DNA from: Frigoribacterium sp. CFBP 13712
GTDB lineage: Bacteria > Actinomycetota > Actinomycetes > Actinomycetales > Microbacteriaceae
Reading direction: 5' to 3'
NCBI RefSeq assembly: GCF_014842255.1
Contig: NZ_JACYVH010000003.1
Location: forward strand, 124,001-188,000
Length of the DNA: 64,000 nt
Shown: positions 35,989-49,936 of the stretch, in pieces
How positions within the stretch are numbered: the first letter of the stretch is position 1
How the letters are laid out: every line of letters begins with the position of its first letter
Program-made: the position numbers and the translations under genes
The notes under the pieces: generated by a model
What the model saw: the letters and a program-made list of their open reading frames with translations, nothing else
What the model was told of the DNA's origin: nothing
Databases searched by the model: none

Positions 35989-38055
35989 ATGGAACCAACC
36001 CGTAGCGTCCGCCCGTTCGAAGTCGTCAGCGAGTACGAACCGAGCGGCGACCAGCCGGCCGCCATCGCCGAGCTCGCGGGTCGGATCAACGCGGGCGAGA
36101 CCGATGTCGTCCTCCTGGGTGCGACCGGAACAGGCAAGTCGGCGACGACCGCCTGGCTCGTCGAACAGGTGCAGCGCCCGACGCTCGTGCTGGCGCACAA
36201 CAAGACCCTCGCCGCGCAGCTCGCGAACGAGTTCCGTGAGATGTTCCCGCACAACGCCGTCGAGTACTTCGTCTCGTACTACGACTACTACCAGCCCGAG
36301 GCGTACGTGCCCCAGACCGACACGTTCATCGAGAAGGACAGCTCGATCAACGCCGAGGTCGAGCGGCTGAGGCACTCGACCACGAACTCGCTGCTGAGTC
36401 GCCGCGACGTCATCGTCGTCTCGACGGTGTCGTGCATCTACGGGCTCGGCACGCCCGAGGGCTACCTCGAGGCCATGATCGCGCTGCAGGTGGGTCAGCG
36501 CATCGACCGCGAGACCCTGATCAGACGGTTCGTCTCGATGCAGTACCAGCGCAACGACATCGACTTCTCCCGCGGCAACTTCCGCGTGCGTGGCGACACC
36601 ATCGAGATCATCCCCATGTACGAGGAGCTCGCCATCCGCATCGAGATGTTCGGCGACGAGGTCGAGGCTCTGTACGCCCTGCACCCCCTCACCGGCGACG
36701 TCGTCAAGACCCTCGACGCCGTGTCCGTGTTCCCCGGGTCCCACTACGTGGCCGGCACGGACGTCATGCATCGCGCCATCGGCACCATCAAAGACGAGCT
36801 GGCCGATCGACTCGGAGAGCTCGACAAGCAGGGCAAGCTGCTCGAGTCCCAGCGCCTCCGCATGCGCACGACCTTCGACCTCGAGATGATGGAGCAGATC
36901 GGGTTCTGCAACGGCATCGAGAACTACTCCTCCCACATCGACGGCCGTTCGCCGGGCGAAGCGCCTCACTGCCTCCTCGACTACTTCCCCGACGACCTGC
37001 TGGTCGTGATCGACGAGTCGCACGTGACGGTGCCGCAGATCGGCGCCATGTACGAGGGCGACGCCTCCCGCAAGCGCACCCTGGTCGATCACGGTTTCCG
37101 ACTGCCCAGTGCGCTCGACAACCGACCCCTCAAATTCGAGGAGTTCCTGAACCGCGTCGGGCAGAAGGTGTACCTGTCGGCGACCCCGGGCAAGTACGAG
37201 CTCGGCATCACGGACAGCGTGGTCGAGCAGATCATCCGACCGACCGGACTCATCGACCCCGAGATCGTCGTCAAGCCGTCCGAGGGGCAGATCGACGACC
37301 TCCTCGAGGAGATCCGCCTCCGTACGGATCGCGACGAGCGGGTTCTGGTCACGACGCTGACGAAGAAGATGGCGGAGGAGCTCACCGACTTCCTCACCGA
37401 GGCCGGTGTCCGTGTCCGTTACCTCCACTCCGATGTCGACACCCTCCGACGTGTGGAGCTGTTGACCGAGCTGCGTCAAGGCGTCTACGACGTCCTGGTC
37501 GGCATCAACCTGCTCCGCGAGGGCCTCGACCTCCCCGAGGTGTCGCTCGTCGCCATCCTCGACGCCGACAAGGAGGGCTTCCTCCGGTCGTCGACGTCTC
37601 TGATCCAGACCATCGGTCGTGCGGCCCGCAACGTGTCCGGTCAGGTGCACATGTACGCCGACAAGATGACGGACTCCATGAAGCAGGCGCTGGAGGAGAC
37701 CGACCGGCGTCGGGACAAGCAGATCGCGTACAACCTCGAACGGGGCATCGATCCGCAGCCGCTGCGGAAGAAGATCGCCGACATCACCGAGGCGCTCGCT
37801 CGTGAGGGGGCCGACACGGCCGAACTCCTCGCCGGCCGCGACGGCAAGAAACGCGCACCCACGCCGAATCTCAAACGGCAGGGTCTGGCGGCCGGTGCCG
37901 CCAACGGCCTCGAGTCGATCATCGCCGACCTCAACGAGCAGATGCTGCAGGCGGCGGCCGAGCTCAAGTTCGAGTTGGCCGGGCGCCTCCGCGACGAGGT
38001 CGCCGACCTCAAGAAGGATCTGCGACAGATGGAGGCGGCAGGGCATGTCCGCTGA
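35989..38055 (+). CDS. uvrB: Excinuclease ABC subunit B
   Basis: Damage-verifying helicase of nucleotide excision repair. The 688 aa protein has Walker [10 protein letters not shown] at 43-51, the DNA-clamping beta-hairpin [13 protein letters not shown], the DEAD-type box DESH at 342-345, helicase motif GRAARN, and the C-terminal UVR domain that binds UvrC (about 645-685). The ATG at 35989 is selected by the -10 element 7 nt upstream; an in-frame GTG at 35959 would begin inside coaE and before the -10. It overlaps the SDR gene by 11 nt. Confidence 0.96.
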   Translation: MEPTRSVRPFEVVSEYEPSGDQPAAIAELAGRINAGETDVVLLGATGTGKSATTAWLVEQVQRPTLVLAHNKTLAAQLANEFREMFPHNAVEYFVSYYDYYQPEAYVPQTDTFIEKDSSINAEVERLRHSTTNSLLSRRDVIVVSTVSCIYGLGTPEGYLEAMIALQVGQRIDRETLIRRFVSMQYQRNDIDFSRGNFRVRGDTIEIIPMYEELAIRIEMFGDEVEALYALHPLTGDVVKTLDAVSVFPGSHYVAGTDVMHRAIGTIKDELADRLGELDKQGKLLESQRLRMRTTFDLEMMEQIGFCNGIENYSSHIDGRSPGEAPHCLLDYFPDDLLVVIDESHVTVPQIGAMYEGDASRKRTLVDHGFRLPSALDNRPLKFEEFLNRVGQKVYLSATPGKYELGITDSVVEQIIRPTGLIDPEIVVKPSEGQIDDLLEEIRLRTDRDERVLVTTLTKKMAEELTDFLTEAGVRVRYLHSDVDTLRRVELLTELRQGVYDVLVGINLLREGLDLPEVSLVAILDADKEGFLRSSTSLIQTIGRAARNVSGQVHMYADKMTDSMKQALEETDRRRDKQIAYNLERGIDPQPLRKKIADITEALAREGADTAELLAGRDGKKRAPTPNLKRQGLAAGAANGLESIIADLNEQMLQAAAELKFELAGRLRDEVADLKKDLRQMEAAGHVR

Positions 38056-38947
38056 CCCGAAGAGGGTCGTCGTCACCGGGGCGACGGCGGGCCTCGGTTT
38101 CTTCGCGGCGGAGCGGTTGGCGGCGCAGGGCCACAAGGTGGTGCTGGCCGCTCGCGACGGCGAGCGGGCCAGCCGGGCAGTCGATGCCATCCGAGACCGC
38201 GTCGCGAGCGCCGACCTCGAGACGGTCGAGCTCGATCTCGCCGACCTGACGTCCGTACGGACGGGCGCCTCGGCGATCACCGCCGGAGGGGCGGTCGACG
38301 TGCTGCTCGCGAACGCCGGCGTGGTCGGCTCGCGTCGGCGACAGACGACCGCGAACGGCTTCGAGCTCCAGTTCGGGACGAACCATCTCGGCCATTTCGC
38401 CCTCGTCTCGCACCTCCTGCCCGGTCTTCAGGCGGCGCCGGCCGGTCGCATCATCCACCTCGGCAGCATCAGCCACCGGTGGGTCCGGCTCGACCTCGAC
38501 GATCCGATGATGCTCTCCAGCTACTCGAGCTACGTCGCCTACGCCCGGTCCAAGCTCGCCGTCATGACGTTCGGGTTCGATCTCGACCGACGCCTCAGAG
38601 CGTCCGGCTCGTCGGTGTCGAGTGTCGTCGCGCATCCGGGCTTCTCGTGGGAGTCGCTGAGCGACCCTCGGCCTCCCGTCGTCGAGCCCCGGCGCCCGCC
38701 GGCCGTCCTGACCTCGATGATGCACACCTTCTCGCAGGGCAAGGAGATCGGTGCCGAACCGCTCGTCCACGCCGCCGTGGCAGAAGGCGTCGACGGCGGG
38801 GAATACTGGGGCCCGGCCGGCTGGTTCCAGCTCACCGGCGAACCAGCCCTCGTCAGAGCGTCCCGTCATGCGCACGACGCAGCCGCCGCCCAGCGACTCT
38901 GGTCCGAGTCGGCACGACTCACTTCAACCCAACCCACCCTCGATTGA
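38045..38947 (+). CDS. Short-chain dehydrogenase/reductase between uvrB and uvrA
   Basis: A 300 aa NAD(P)-dependent oxidoreductase of unknown substrate. TGATAGLG at 11-18 is the cofactor loop, NAG the structural motif, LGSIS the catalytic serine region and YARSK the catalytic Tyr/Lys pair; [16 protein letters not shown] is typical of the retinol-dehydrogenase/WW-oxidoreductase-like SDR branch. The ATG lies 11 nt inside uvrB, so it is almost certainly on the uvrB transcript and, if that promoter is damage-inducible, is co-induced. uvrA follows after 48 nt with its own -10. Confidence 0.88.
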   Translation: MSADPKRVVVTGATAGLGFFAAERLAAQGHKVVLAARDGERASRAVDAIRDRVASADLETVELDLADLTSVRTGASAITAGGAVDVLLANAGVVGSRRRQTTANGFELQFGTNHLGHFALVSHLLPGLQAAPAGRIIHLGSISHRWVRLDLDDPMMLSSYSSYVAYARSKLAVMTFGFDLDRRLRASGSSVSSVVAHPGFSWESLSDPRPPVVEPRRPPAVLTSMMHTFSQGKEIGAEPLVHAAVAEGVDGGEYWGPAGWFQLTGEPALVRASRHAHDAAAAQRLWSESARLTSTQPTLD

Positions 38948-38982
38948 GCGAGCGACCCCGGTCTCTTCCCCGGCGGTCTTCG

Positions 38983-38988
38983 TAGAAT
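38983..38988 (+). promoter_or_regulatory. -10 element of a leaderless uvrA promoter
   Basis: TAGAAT ends 7 nt before the GTG at 38996. The in-frame ATG at 38987 overlaps the -10 and cannot be on this transcript's coding part. No TGTCRGTG box is present here. Confidence 0.55.
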
Positions 38989-38995
38989 GGCAAGA

Positions 38996-41937
<2,942 letters not shown>

Positions 41938-41941
<4 letters not shown>

Positions 41942-43890
41942 GCAACACGGTCTCCTGGCGACCCAAGGCGGGTGAGATCCCGACGGACCCCGGTGTCTAC
42001 CGGTGGCTCGACGAACGGGGTCGGGTCCTCTACGTCGGCAAGGCGAAGAACCTCCGGGCTCGACTGAGCAACTACTTCGCTCCTCTTCCGACGCTGCACG
42101 AGCGGACGAGGCGCATGGTGCTCAGTGCGAGCTCGGTGACGTGGACGGTCGTCGGCAGCGACATCGAGGCGCTGCAGCTCGAGTACACCTGGATCAAAGA
42201 GTTCGATCCGCCGTTCAACGTCAAGTTCCGTGACGACAAGACCTACCCGTTCATGGCTGTGACCCTCGGCGACGAGGCGCCCCGGGTGATGGTCACCCGG
42301 AACCCCAAGATCCGGGGGGCGAAGTACTTCGGTCCGTATCCGAAGATCTGGGCCGTCCACGACACCATCGACCTCATGATCAAGGTGTTCCCCATCCGCA
42401 CCTGCTCGGACAGCAGCTACAAGAAGGCCATGCAGACCGGCAAGCCCTGCTTCCCCGGTCAGATCGGCCGGTGCGGCGGGCCGTGCTCGGGCAAGGTGAC
42501 GATCGAGGAGCACAGACGGATCGTCGACGAGTTCGTGCGATTCATGAAGAGCTACGACAAGAAGGTCATCGCGGGTCTCCAGAAGGAGATGAAGACGGCT
42601 GCGATCGAGCAGCGTTACGAGGAGGCCGCCCGCTACCGCGATCAGGTGCAGGCCCTCGAGGCCGTGCTCGACAAGTCGGCCGTGGTGCTCCGGGACTCCG
42701 TGGATCTCGACCTCTTCGCACTGGCGGAAGACGAACTCGCCGCCGCGGTCCAGCTCTTCACGGTGCGTGGCGGACGCATCCGCGGATCCCGGGGATGGGT
42801 GGTCGACAAGGAGATCGACGTCAGCACCGGCGAGCTCGTGGAGCAGATCCTGCAAGACACCTACTCCGCCGGGGCGGAGCTGCCGCGGGAGATCGTGGTG
42901 ACCGCCACACCGGACGACAACGACGCGCTCGAGAGCGTGCTGGGTGGCCTGCGGGGGAGGGGCAAGGTGCAGATCCACACCGCTCAACGGGGCGACAAGG
43001 CCGCGTTGATGCAGACGGCCACTCTGAACGCGCAGCAGGCCCTGATGCTCTACAAGACCCGTCGCAGTGCCGACTTCGCGACGCGCTCGACGGCTCTCGC
43101 GGACATCCAGGAGGCTCTCGGCATGTCCGATGCGCCCCTGCGGATGGAGTGCTACGACGTCTCGCACCTCTCGGGGACGAACATCGTGGCGTCCATGGTC
43201 GTCTTCGAAGACGGACTGCCCCGAAAAGACCAGTACCGCCGTTTCAGTATCCCGCAGTCGACCGACGACACCGAGTCGATCTATCAGACCCTGAGCCGGC
43301 GCCTCGCACGCCTGGACGACGAGCTGGCCCCCGTCGAGGAGGTCGGCGAGCAGCGGAAGCGCTTCGCGTATCGCCCCAACCTCCTGATCGTCGACGGAGG
43401 GCAGCCCCAGGTCGCGGCCGCCCGGCGCGCCCTGGACGACGCGGGCGTCACGGACATCGCTCTCTGCGGCATCGCGAAGCGGCTGGAGGAGATCTGGCTC
43501 CCGGACGACGATTTCCCGGTCATCCTGCCGCGCAACTCCGACGCGCTGTTCCTCATCCAGCGCATCCGCGACGAGGCGCACCGGTTCGCCATCACCTTCC
43601 AGCGGCAGCGCCGGCGCCGCGACATCGCGTCGCAACTCGCGGAGATCCCGGGGCTCGGCCCCTCGCGGGTGGCGCGCCTGCTCAAGCACTTCGGGTCGGT
43701 GAAGCGTCTGAAGGAGGCGGGGCTCGACGAGATCGCATCGATCAAGGGGATCGGTCCGACCCTGGCCGCGGCCGTGGCCGACCGGCTCGGCGGCGAACCG
43801 GAGGCGGCGGGCGGCGACGACGTCGACCAGCCCGACGACCGAGAGGGGGAGGGGGTCGACGTTCCGGGTGACGCCTCGGTACCCGCCTAG
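41938..43890 (+). CDS. uvrC: Excinuclease ABC subunit C
   Basis: Dual nuclease that cuts on both sides of the lesion. The 650 aa protein has the GIY-YIG domain ([20 protein letters not shown], about 19-38) for the 3' cut, a UVR motif (about 207-242) for UvrB contact, the RNase H-like domain ([17 protein letters not shown]) for the 5' cut and a C-terminal double helix-hairpin-helix ([26 protein letters not shown]). Directly coupled to uvrA by ATGA. Its TAG stop is the first half of the rapZ -10 (TAGAAT). Confidence 0.96.
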
Positions 43891-43893
43891 AAT
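43888..43893 (+). promoter_or_regulatory. -10 element of rapZ overlapping the uvrC stop codon
   Basis: TAGAAT starts with the uvrC stop TAG. Predicted transcription start near 43900 gives rapZ a leader of about 34 nt. Confidence 0.5.
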
Positions 43894-43933
43894 CGTCCCA
43901 CCGCCTGACAGCCTCGACCGAAGGTCACCACAC

Positions 43934-44815
43934 ATGAGCGACGCAAGCGAACAGCAAGAGGTCCTGATCGTCACGGGGATGTCAGGCGCCGGGCGATCAA
44001 CCGTCGGGAACGCCCTCGAAGACCTGGGCTGGTACGTCGTCGACAATCTGCCCGCGCAGATGCTCCGTCCTCTCCTCGACCTCGCCGAGCGGGCGGGTGA
44101 CTCGCTGCCGAAGATCGCGGCGGTCATCGACGTCCGAGGCGGGCGGCTGTTCTCCGAGGCTCAGGAGGCGGTGCGCACGCTCCGGATGAGCATGCCCAGC
44201 AAGGTGCGGGTGCTGTTCCTGGACGCCACCGACGCCGTGCTCGTCCGTCGCTTCGAACAGGTGCGTCGGCCTCATCCGCTGCAGGGTGACGGCACGCTCC
44301 TGGACGGCATCCTCGCGGAGCGGGCCCGGATGGAGGAGCTCCGCGAGACGAGCGATGTGATCATCGACACGTCCGAGCTGAACATCCATCAGCTCGCCAC
44401 GGCCATCACCGAGACCTTCGCGGAGTCGGAGGATCCCGGCGTCCAGGTGACCGTCCTCAGCTTCGGCTTCAAGTACGGACTTCCCACGGACGCCGACATG
44501 GTGGGCGATGCTCGGTTCCTGCCGAACCCGTTCTGGGTCCCCGAGCTGAGGGCTCAGAGCGGCCTCGACGAGCCCGTGACGTCGTACGTGATGGCGCAGC
44601 AGGGGGCTCGCCGCTTCATCGAGGCGTTCGGCGCCGCCATCGAGCCCGTGCTCGAGGGCTATCAGCGTGAGAACAAGAGACACGCTACGATCGCCATTGG
44701 CTGCACGGGCGGCAAGCATCGATCGGTCACCCTCGTCGGTGAACTGGCAGCGCATCTGCGCGAGCTCCGTGGTGTGGCCGTCAGCGTGAAGCATCGCGAC
44801 CTCGGCAGGGAATGA
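43934..44815 (+). CDS. rapZ: RapZ-type nucleotide-binding protein (YvcJ family)
   Basis: A 293 aa P-loop protein. In E. coli RapZ is an RNA-binding adaptor controlling GlmS; in Gram-positives its role is less clear. The nucleotide loop [16 protein letters not shown] carries Arg where GKS/T is usual, as in other actinobacterial members. [18 protein letters not shown] and the C-terminal [25 protein letters not shown] plus [13 protein letters not shown] are family hallmarks. The ATG at 43934 follows the predicted start by 34 nt. whiA follows after 58 nt; yvcK, usually between them, is absent. Confidence 0.93.
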   Translation: MSDASEQQEVLIVTGMSGAGRSTVGNALEDLGWYVVDNLPAQMLRPLLDLAERAGDSLPKIAAVIDVRGGRLFSEAQEAVRTLRMSMPSKVRVLFLDATDAVLVRRFEQVRRPHPLQGDGTLLDGILAERARMEELRETSDVIIDTSELNIHQLATAITETFAESEDPGVQVTVLSFGFKYGLPTDADMVGDARFLPNPFWVPELRAQSGLDEPVTSYVMAQQGARRFIEAFGAAIEPVLEGYQRENKRHATIAIGCTGGKHRSVTLVGELAAHLRELRGVAVSVKHRDLGRE

Positions 44816-44873
44816 CCGTGCCGATCGGCCGACATTCGCGTGCGCCGATCGAACCGAGAGAAGGAACCCAGGT

Positions 44874-45854
44874 TTGGCTCAGACTGCCGACGTCAAAGAA
44901 GAACTCGCTCAGGTCGAGGTGAGCCGGACGACCGTCCGGGCCGCCGAGGTCGCGACGATCCTGCGCTTCGCAGGCGGGCTCCACGTGATCTCGGGGCGCA
45001 TCGCCGTCGAGGCCGAGCTCGACAGTCCGGTCATCGCCCGCCGTGTCCGCAAAGACCTGGCCGAGCTCTACGGCGCCCGCAGCGACGTGTCGGTGATCGC
45101 CGCCTCGGGTGTCCGGCGGACCAACCACTACCTCGTGCGCGTCCACGAGGCGGGCGAGACGCTGGCACGGCAGACGGGTCTGATGGATCAACGTCGCCGA
45201 CCCATCCGCGGCCTCCCCAACAGGTTGACGACCGGATCGCGCGACGACCTCGCAGCAATCTGGCGCGGCGCGTTCCTCGCGCAGGGGACGCTCACCGACC
45301 CGGGTCGTTCAGCGTCGCTCGAGGTCATCTGCCCCGGCAACGAGGCGGCCATGGCGCTCGTCGGCGCCGCGGGTCGGCTCGGCATCCCGGCGAAGGCCCG
45401 GGAGGTGCGAGGGGTTCACCGGGTCCTCATCCGAGACGGCGAGGCCATCAGCTCGATGCTGAAGACCATGGGCGCCCTCCGATCCGTCGACGAGTGGGAG
45501 GAGATGCGACAGCGTCGCGAGGTCCGTGCCACGGCGAACCGTCTGGTCAACTTCGACGATGCGAATCTCCGTCGATCCGCAGAGGCGGCGGTCGCGGCCT
45601 GCGCGCGGGTCGAGCGGGCGATGGAGCTGCTCGGCGACGACATCCCCGATCACCTGAAGTACGCCGGCGATCTCCGGCTCGCGCACCGGGACGCCAGCCT
45701 CGACGAACTCGGTCAGCATGCCGACCCGCCGATGACGAAGGACGCCGTCGCCGGGCGGATCCGTCGTCTGCTCGCCATGGCCGACAAGAAGGCCACCGAC
45801 CTCGGTCTCCCGGGCACCGACTCGGGTCTCCCCGCCGACCTCGACCTCCGCTGA
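44874..45854 (+). CDS. whiA: DNA-binding protein WhiA
   Basis: A 326 aa transcription factor/cell-division regulator. It has a LAGLIDADG-homing-endonuclease-like N-terminal region (about 20-210) and a C-terminal helix-turn-helix (about 225-305, with [21 protein letters not shown]). In Streptomyces WhiA acts with WhiB on sporulation septation; in non-sporulating actinobacteria it affects division and chromosome segregation. The TTG start is supported by AAGGA (44861-44865). A GACACCC/GGGTGTC hairpin may form just after the stop. Confidence 0.95.
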   Translation: MAQTADVKEELAQVEVSRTTVRAAEVATILRFAGGLHVISGRIAVEAELDSPVIARRVRKDLAELYGARSDVSVIAASGVRRTNHYLVRVHEAGETLARQTGLMDQRRRPIRGLPNRLTTGSRDDLAAIWRGAFLAQGTLTDPGRSASLEVICPGNEAAMALVGAAGRLGIPAKAREVRGVHRVLIRDGEAISSMLKTMGALRSVDEWEEMRQRREVRATANRLVNFDDANLRRSAEAAVAACARVERAMELLGDDIPDHLKYAGDLRLAHRDASLDELGQHADPPMTKDAVAGRIRRLLAMADKKATDLGLPGTDSGLPADLDLR

Positions 45855-45927
45855 CACCCGCCGCCCCGATGCTCACCGGGGTGTCCCGGGCATCGTCGGG
45901 GCTGGGGTAACACGGGGCCTCGCCTGG

Positions 45928-45933
45928 TAGTGT
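45928..45933 (+). promoter_or_regulatory. Candidate gap operon promoter (-10)
   Basis: TAGTGT, with a predicted start near 45940 and a leader of about 100 nt to the gap TTG. No clear -35. Confidence 0.35.
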
Positions 45934-46025
45934 CGCGTACGGCTGCGCATCCTCTGCCCCTCCGGTGTCGGGTGCGCTCTCGGGTCTGGTCGCCCACCCC
46001 CTCCACGCGTCCCCACGACGCCTGA

Positions 46026-47045
<1,020 letters not shown>

Positions 47046-47075
47046 CACCGGCGTCATCCATCGATCCGAACCACC

Positions 47076-47108
47076 GAAGGCGGCTGGGCCCCGTGCCCGG
47101 CCGCCTTC
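47076..47108 (+). terminator. Attenuating hairpin between gap and pgk
   Basis: GAAGGCGGC pairs with GCCGCCTTC and an inner GGGC/GCCC extends the stem. It lies 30 nt after the gap stop; pgk starts 19 nt beyond with no new promoter seen. A partial terminator is likely. Confidence 0.6.
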
Positions 47109-47127
47109 GTCGAATGAAGAGAAGGTC

Positions 47128-48339
47128 ATGACCCTGCGAACCCTCGAGTCCTTGGGCTCCCTCTCCGGCCGGCGGGTAATCGTCCGCTGCGACCTCAACG
47201 TCCCCTTGAAAGACGGACGCATCACGGACGACGGTCGTGTCCGCGCCTCCGTGTCCACTCTCGACACGCTCATCAACCAGGGTGCTCGCGTCGTCGTCAT
47301 CAGCCACCTCGGCCGGCCGGATGGCCAGATCGCTCCCGAGTACAGCCTCCGTCCCGTCGCCCAGCGACTCAGCGAACTGCTCGGGAAGAGCGTCGGTTTC
47401 GTGTCGGAGACCGTGGGCGACGAAGCCAGCGACGCGGTCGCCGCCCTCCAGGACGGACAGATCACCGTGCTGGAGAATCTCCGGTTCACGGCGGCCGAGA
47501 CCTCCAAGGTCGCCGAAGAGCGCGAAGCCTTCGCGCGCAGTCTCGCCGAGCTCGGCGACGTGTTCGTCTCCGACGGCTTCGGTGTCGTCCACCGTGAGCA
47601 GGCGAGCGTCTACGAGCTGCCCAAGCTGCTGCCGAGCGCCGCCGGCTCGCTCATCGCCGCGGAGCTCGCCGTGCTCGAGAAGCTGACGGTCGAGCCCGAG
47701 CGCCCCTACACGGTCGTGCTCGGCGGGTCGAAGGTCTCGGACAAGCTCGGCGTCATCGAGCATCTCCTGCCCCGTGTCGACAACCTCCTCGTGGGCGGCG
47801 GCATGCTGTTCACGTTCCTCGCCGCGCAGGGTCACCCGGTCGGCAAGAGCCTGCTCGAGTCCGATCAGATCGAACGCGTCCAGGGGTATCTCGACGACGC
47901 CGAGAGGCGGGGCGTCCGCATCGTCCTGCCCGTCGACGTCGAGGTGGCCTCGGCGTTCTCGGCCGACGCGGACCACGAGACCGTCCAGATCGACGGCATC
48001 GAGTCGTCGGCGTTCGGCTCCGACGCCATCGGCCTGGACATCGGCCCGGAGACCGCGGCTCGCTTCGCCGAGATCGTCCTCGGATCGAAGACCGTGTTCT
48101 GGAACGGCCCCATGGGCGTCTTCGAGTTCGACGCCTTCGCCCACGGCACCAAGACCGTGGCCGAGGCTCTGACGAACGTCGACGGCCTCGCGGTCGTCGG
48201 CGGCGGCGACAGCGCCGCAGCCGTCCGAGCACTCGGATTCTCGGACGACCAGTTCGGCCACATCTCCACCGGTGGTGGAGCCAGCCTCGAGTTCCTCGAG
48301 GGCAAACGTCTTCCCGGACTGGAGGTCCTCGGATGGTGA
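47128..48339 (+). CDS. pgk: Phosphoglycerate kinase
   Basis: Makes ATP from 1,3-bisphosphoglycerate. The 403 aa two-domain protein has the substrate motif RCDLNVPLKDGRITDD, SHLGRPDG, LENLRF, VLGGSKVSDK and the nucleotide loop GGGDSAAAVRALG. It overlaps tpiA by 7 nt. GAAGG sits close to the ATG at 47128. Shares a transcript with gap, with reduced read-through expected from the hairpin upstream. Confidence 0.97.
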   Translation: MTLRTLESLGSLSGRRVIVRCDLNVPLKDGRITDDGRVRASVSTLDTLINQGARVVVISHLGRPDGQIAPEYSLRPVAQRLSELLGKSVGFVSETVGDEASDAVAALQDGQITVLENLRFTAAETSKVAEEREAFARSLAELGDVFVSDGFGVVHREQASVYELPKLLPSAAGSLIAAELAVLEKLTVEPERPYTVVLGGSKVSDKLGVIEHLLPRVDNLLVGGGMLFTFLAAQGHPVGKSLLESDQIERVQGYLDDAERRGVRIVLPVDVEVASAFSADADHETVQIDGIESSAFGSDAIGLDIGPETAARFAEIVLGSKTVFWNGPMGVFEFDAFAHGTKTVAEALTNVDGLAVVGGGDSAAAVRALGFSDDQFGHISTGGGASLEFLEGKRLPGLEVLGW

Positions 48340-49121
48340 CCACACGCACGCCCCTCATCGCAGGCAACTGGAAGATGAACCTCGACCACCTGCAGTCCAT
48401 CGCCTTCGTGCAGAAGCTCGCCTGGAGCCTGAAGGACGCGAAGCACGACTACTCGACCGTCGAGGCCGTCGTCTTCCCGCCGTTCACCGACCTCCGATCG
48501 GTCCAGACGCTCCTCGACGCAGACAAGCTGCACCTCGGCCTCGGGGCGCAAGATCTGTCAGCGCATGACTCCGGCGCACACACCGGTGAGATCTCCGGTG
48601 CCTTCCTGTCCAAGCTCGATATCCGCTACGTCATCGTGGGGCATTCGGAGCGGCGCACGATGCACGGGGAGACCGACGCGGTCGTCGCCGCCAAGGTCCT
48701 CGCCGCCCACCGGAACGGGCTCGTCCCGGTCCTGTGCGTGGGGGAGACCGCAGCCGATCTCGAAGAGCACGGTCCGAGTGCGGTCCCGGTGGCGCAACTC
48801 CGGGCGGCCGTCGCCGACCTCCCGGCCGACGCCGAGATAGTCGTCGCCTACGAGCCGGTCTGGGCGATCGGATCCGGCAAGGCCGCCACGGCCGAGCAGG
48901 CCGAACAGGTCTGCGCAGCCCTGCGTGAGGCCCTCGCCGACGTCCTCGGCTCCGACTCGGCTGCGGCGACGCGGATCCTCTACGGCGGGTCGGTGAAGTC
49001 CTCCAACATCGCGTCGTTCATGCGGGAACCCAACGTCGACGGCGCCCTCGTCGGCGGTGCCAGCCTCGACGTCGATGAGTTCGCCAGCATCGTCAGGTTC
49101 CCCTCGCACGTCGGCGTCTGA
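48333..49121 (+). CDS. tpiA: Triosephosphate isomerase
   Basis: Interconverts dihydroxyacetone phosphate and glyceraldehyde-3-phosphate. The 262 aa TIM barrel has GNWKMN (catalytic Lys), IVGHSERRTMHGETD (catalytic His), AYEPVWAIGSGK (catalytic Glu) and YGGSVKSSN (phosphate). ATG 48333 is favoured, with GGAGG (48321-48325) 7 nt upstream; GTG 48336, forming a GTGA overlap with the pgk stop, is the alternative. Confidence 0.97.
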   Translation: MVTTRTPLIAGNWKMNLDHLQSIAFVQKLAWSLKDAKHDYSTVEAVVFPPFTDLRSVQTLLDADKLHLGLGAQDLSAHDSGAHTGEISGAFLSKLDIRYVIVGHSERRTMHGETDAVVAAKVLAAHRNGLVPVLCVGETAADLEEHGPSAVPVAQLRAAVADLPADAEIVVAYEPVWAIGSGKAATAEQAEQVCAALREALADVLGSDSAAATRILYGGSVKSSNIASFMREPNVDGALVGGASLDVDEFASIVRFPSHVGV

Positions 49122-49197
49122 GGGTCCGGCGTCCTCGCAGACGGTGTCACCGCCGGGTGGTTCCGCGAGGGAGGACGCCGGAGACCAAGCCGCCGGT

Positions 49198-49203
49198 TAT
49201 ACT
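49198..49203 (+). promoter_or_regulatory. -10 element upstream of secG
   Basis: TATACT, a near-consensus -10, with predicted start near 49210 and a leader of about 27 nt carrying GAAAGG. It gives secG-rbpA a promoter separate from gap-pgk-tpiA. Confidence 0.55.
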
Positions 49204-49236
49204 CGTTAGCGGTCTCACCGCATCGAAAGGTCCCAC

Positions 49237-49488
49237 GTGGAAATTCTTCAGGTCATCCTGCAGGTGTTGCTCGGCATCACGAGCCTCCTGCTGACCTTGC
49301 TCATCCTGCTCCACCGAGGTCGGGGTGGCGGTCTCTCCGACATGTTCGGGGGCGGTGTCACGAGCAACCTCGGCGCGTCCGGCGTCGCCGAGCGGAACCT
49401 GAACCGCATCACTGTCTTCCTCGGCCTGGTTTGGATCACCTGCATCGTCGTGCTCGGCCTCATCACCAAGTTCTCGGCGGTGGCCTGA
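49237..49488 (+). CDS. secG: Protein-export membrane protein SecG
   Basis: An 83 aa SecYEG translocon subunit. Two transmembrane segments (about 3-24 and 54-76) flank the polar loop with LHRGRGGGLSDMFGGG, the SecG hallmark. The GTG start has GAAAGG 6 nt upstream. Its TGA overlaps the rbpA ATG (TGATG). tpiA-secG order is conserved in actinobacteria. Confidence 0.95.
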   Translation: MEILQVILQVLLGITSLLLTLLILLHRGRGGGLSDMFGGGVTSNLGASGVAERNLNRITVFLGLVWITCIVVLGLITKFSAVA

Positions 49489-49844
49489 TGGCATCGGGCG
49501 GTAGCGCCATCCGGGGTTCGCGTGTCGGTGCAGGTCCGATGGGCGAGCAGGATCGCGGCTACCACGCCGAGCGGATCACCATCTCCTACTGGGACGCCCT
49601 GGGCAACGAGGTCGTGCGGCACTTCGCCGCGAACGTCCCTGAAGACGAGATCCCCGAGACCGTCGACTCGCCGTCGAGCGGTCTCCCGGCCGGTCGTGAC
49701 AAGGCGAACCCGCCGAGCGTCGCCAAGCTCGAGCCGTACAAGACGCATCTGGCCTACGTCAAAGAACGTCGGTCCGAAGAAGAAGCGGCGCAGTTGCTGG
49801 AAGAGGCTCTGCAGCAGCTGCGGGTCCGCCGCGGCAAGGCCTGA
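49488..49844 (+). CDS. rbpA: RNA polymerase-binding protein RbpA
   Basis: A 118 aa actinobacteria-specific transcription activator that binds the primary sigma factor and RNA polymerase and stabilises open complexes. The N-terminal tail and basic linker (GGSAIRGSRVGAGP) are followed by a core domain (about 27-70) and a sigma-interaction helix region (YKTHLAYVKERRSEEEAAQLLEEALQQL). The protein has no cysteine at all, so it lacks the zinc site seen in the Streptomyces protein. ATG 49488 overlaps the secG stop. Ends at a strong bidirectional terminator. Confidence 0.92.
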   Translation: MASGGSAIRGSRVGAGPMGEQDRGYHAERITISYWDALGNEVVRHFAANVPEDEIPETVDSPSSGLPAGRDKANPPSVAKLEPYKTHLAYVKERRSEEEAAQLLEEALQQLRVRRGKA

Positions 49845-49890
49845 CCCGGTCGTCCTGTCCGGCACCACCGGGGTCATGCACCGGTGACGA

Positions 49891-49927
49891 CGACGAAGCC
49901 CCGCAGCGATGCTGCGGGGCTTCGTCG
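49891..49927. terminator. Bidirectional terminator between rbpA and pgl
   Basis: A perfect 17 bp stem, CGACGAAGCCCCGCAGC with GCTGCGGGGCTTCGTCG, loop GAT. It sits between convergent genes and probably ends both transcripts. Confidence 0.9.
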
Positions 49928-49936
49928 TGCGCGGAC

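Noticed and set aside
38960-38988. A damage box upstream of uvrA like that of uvrB
   Set aside because: The bases at the matching position are TCCCCGGC, not TGTCRGTG. uvrA shares only the leaderless -10.
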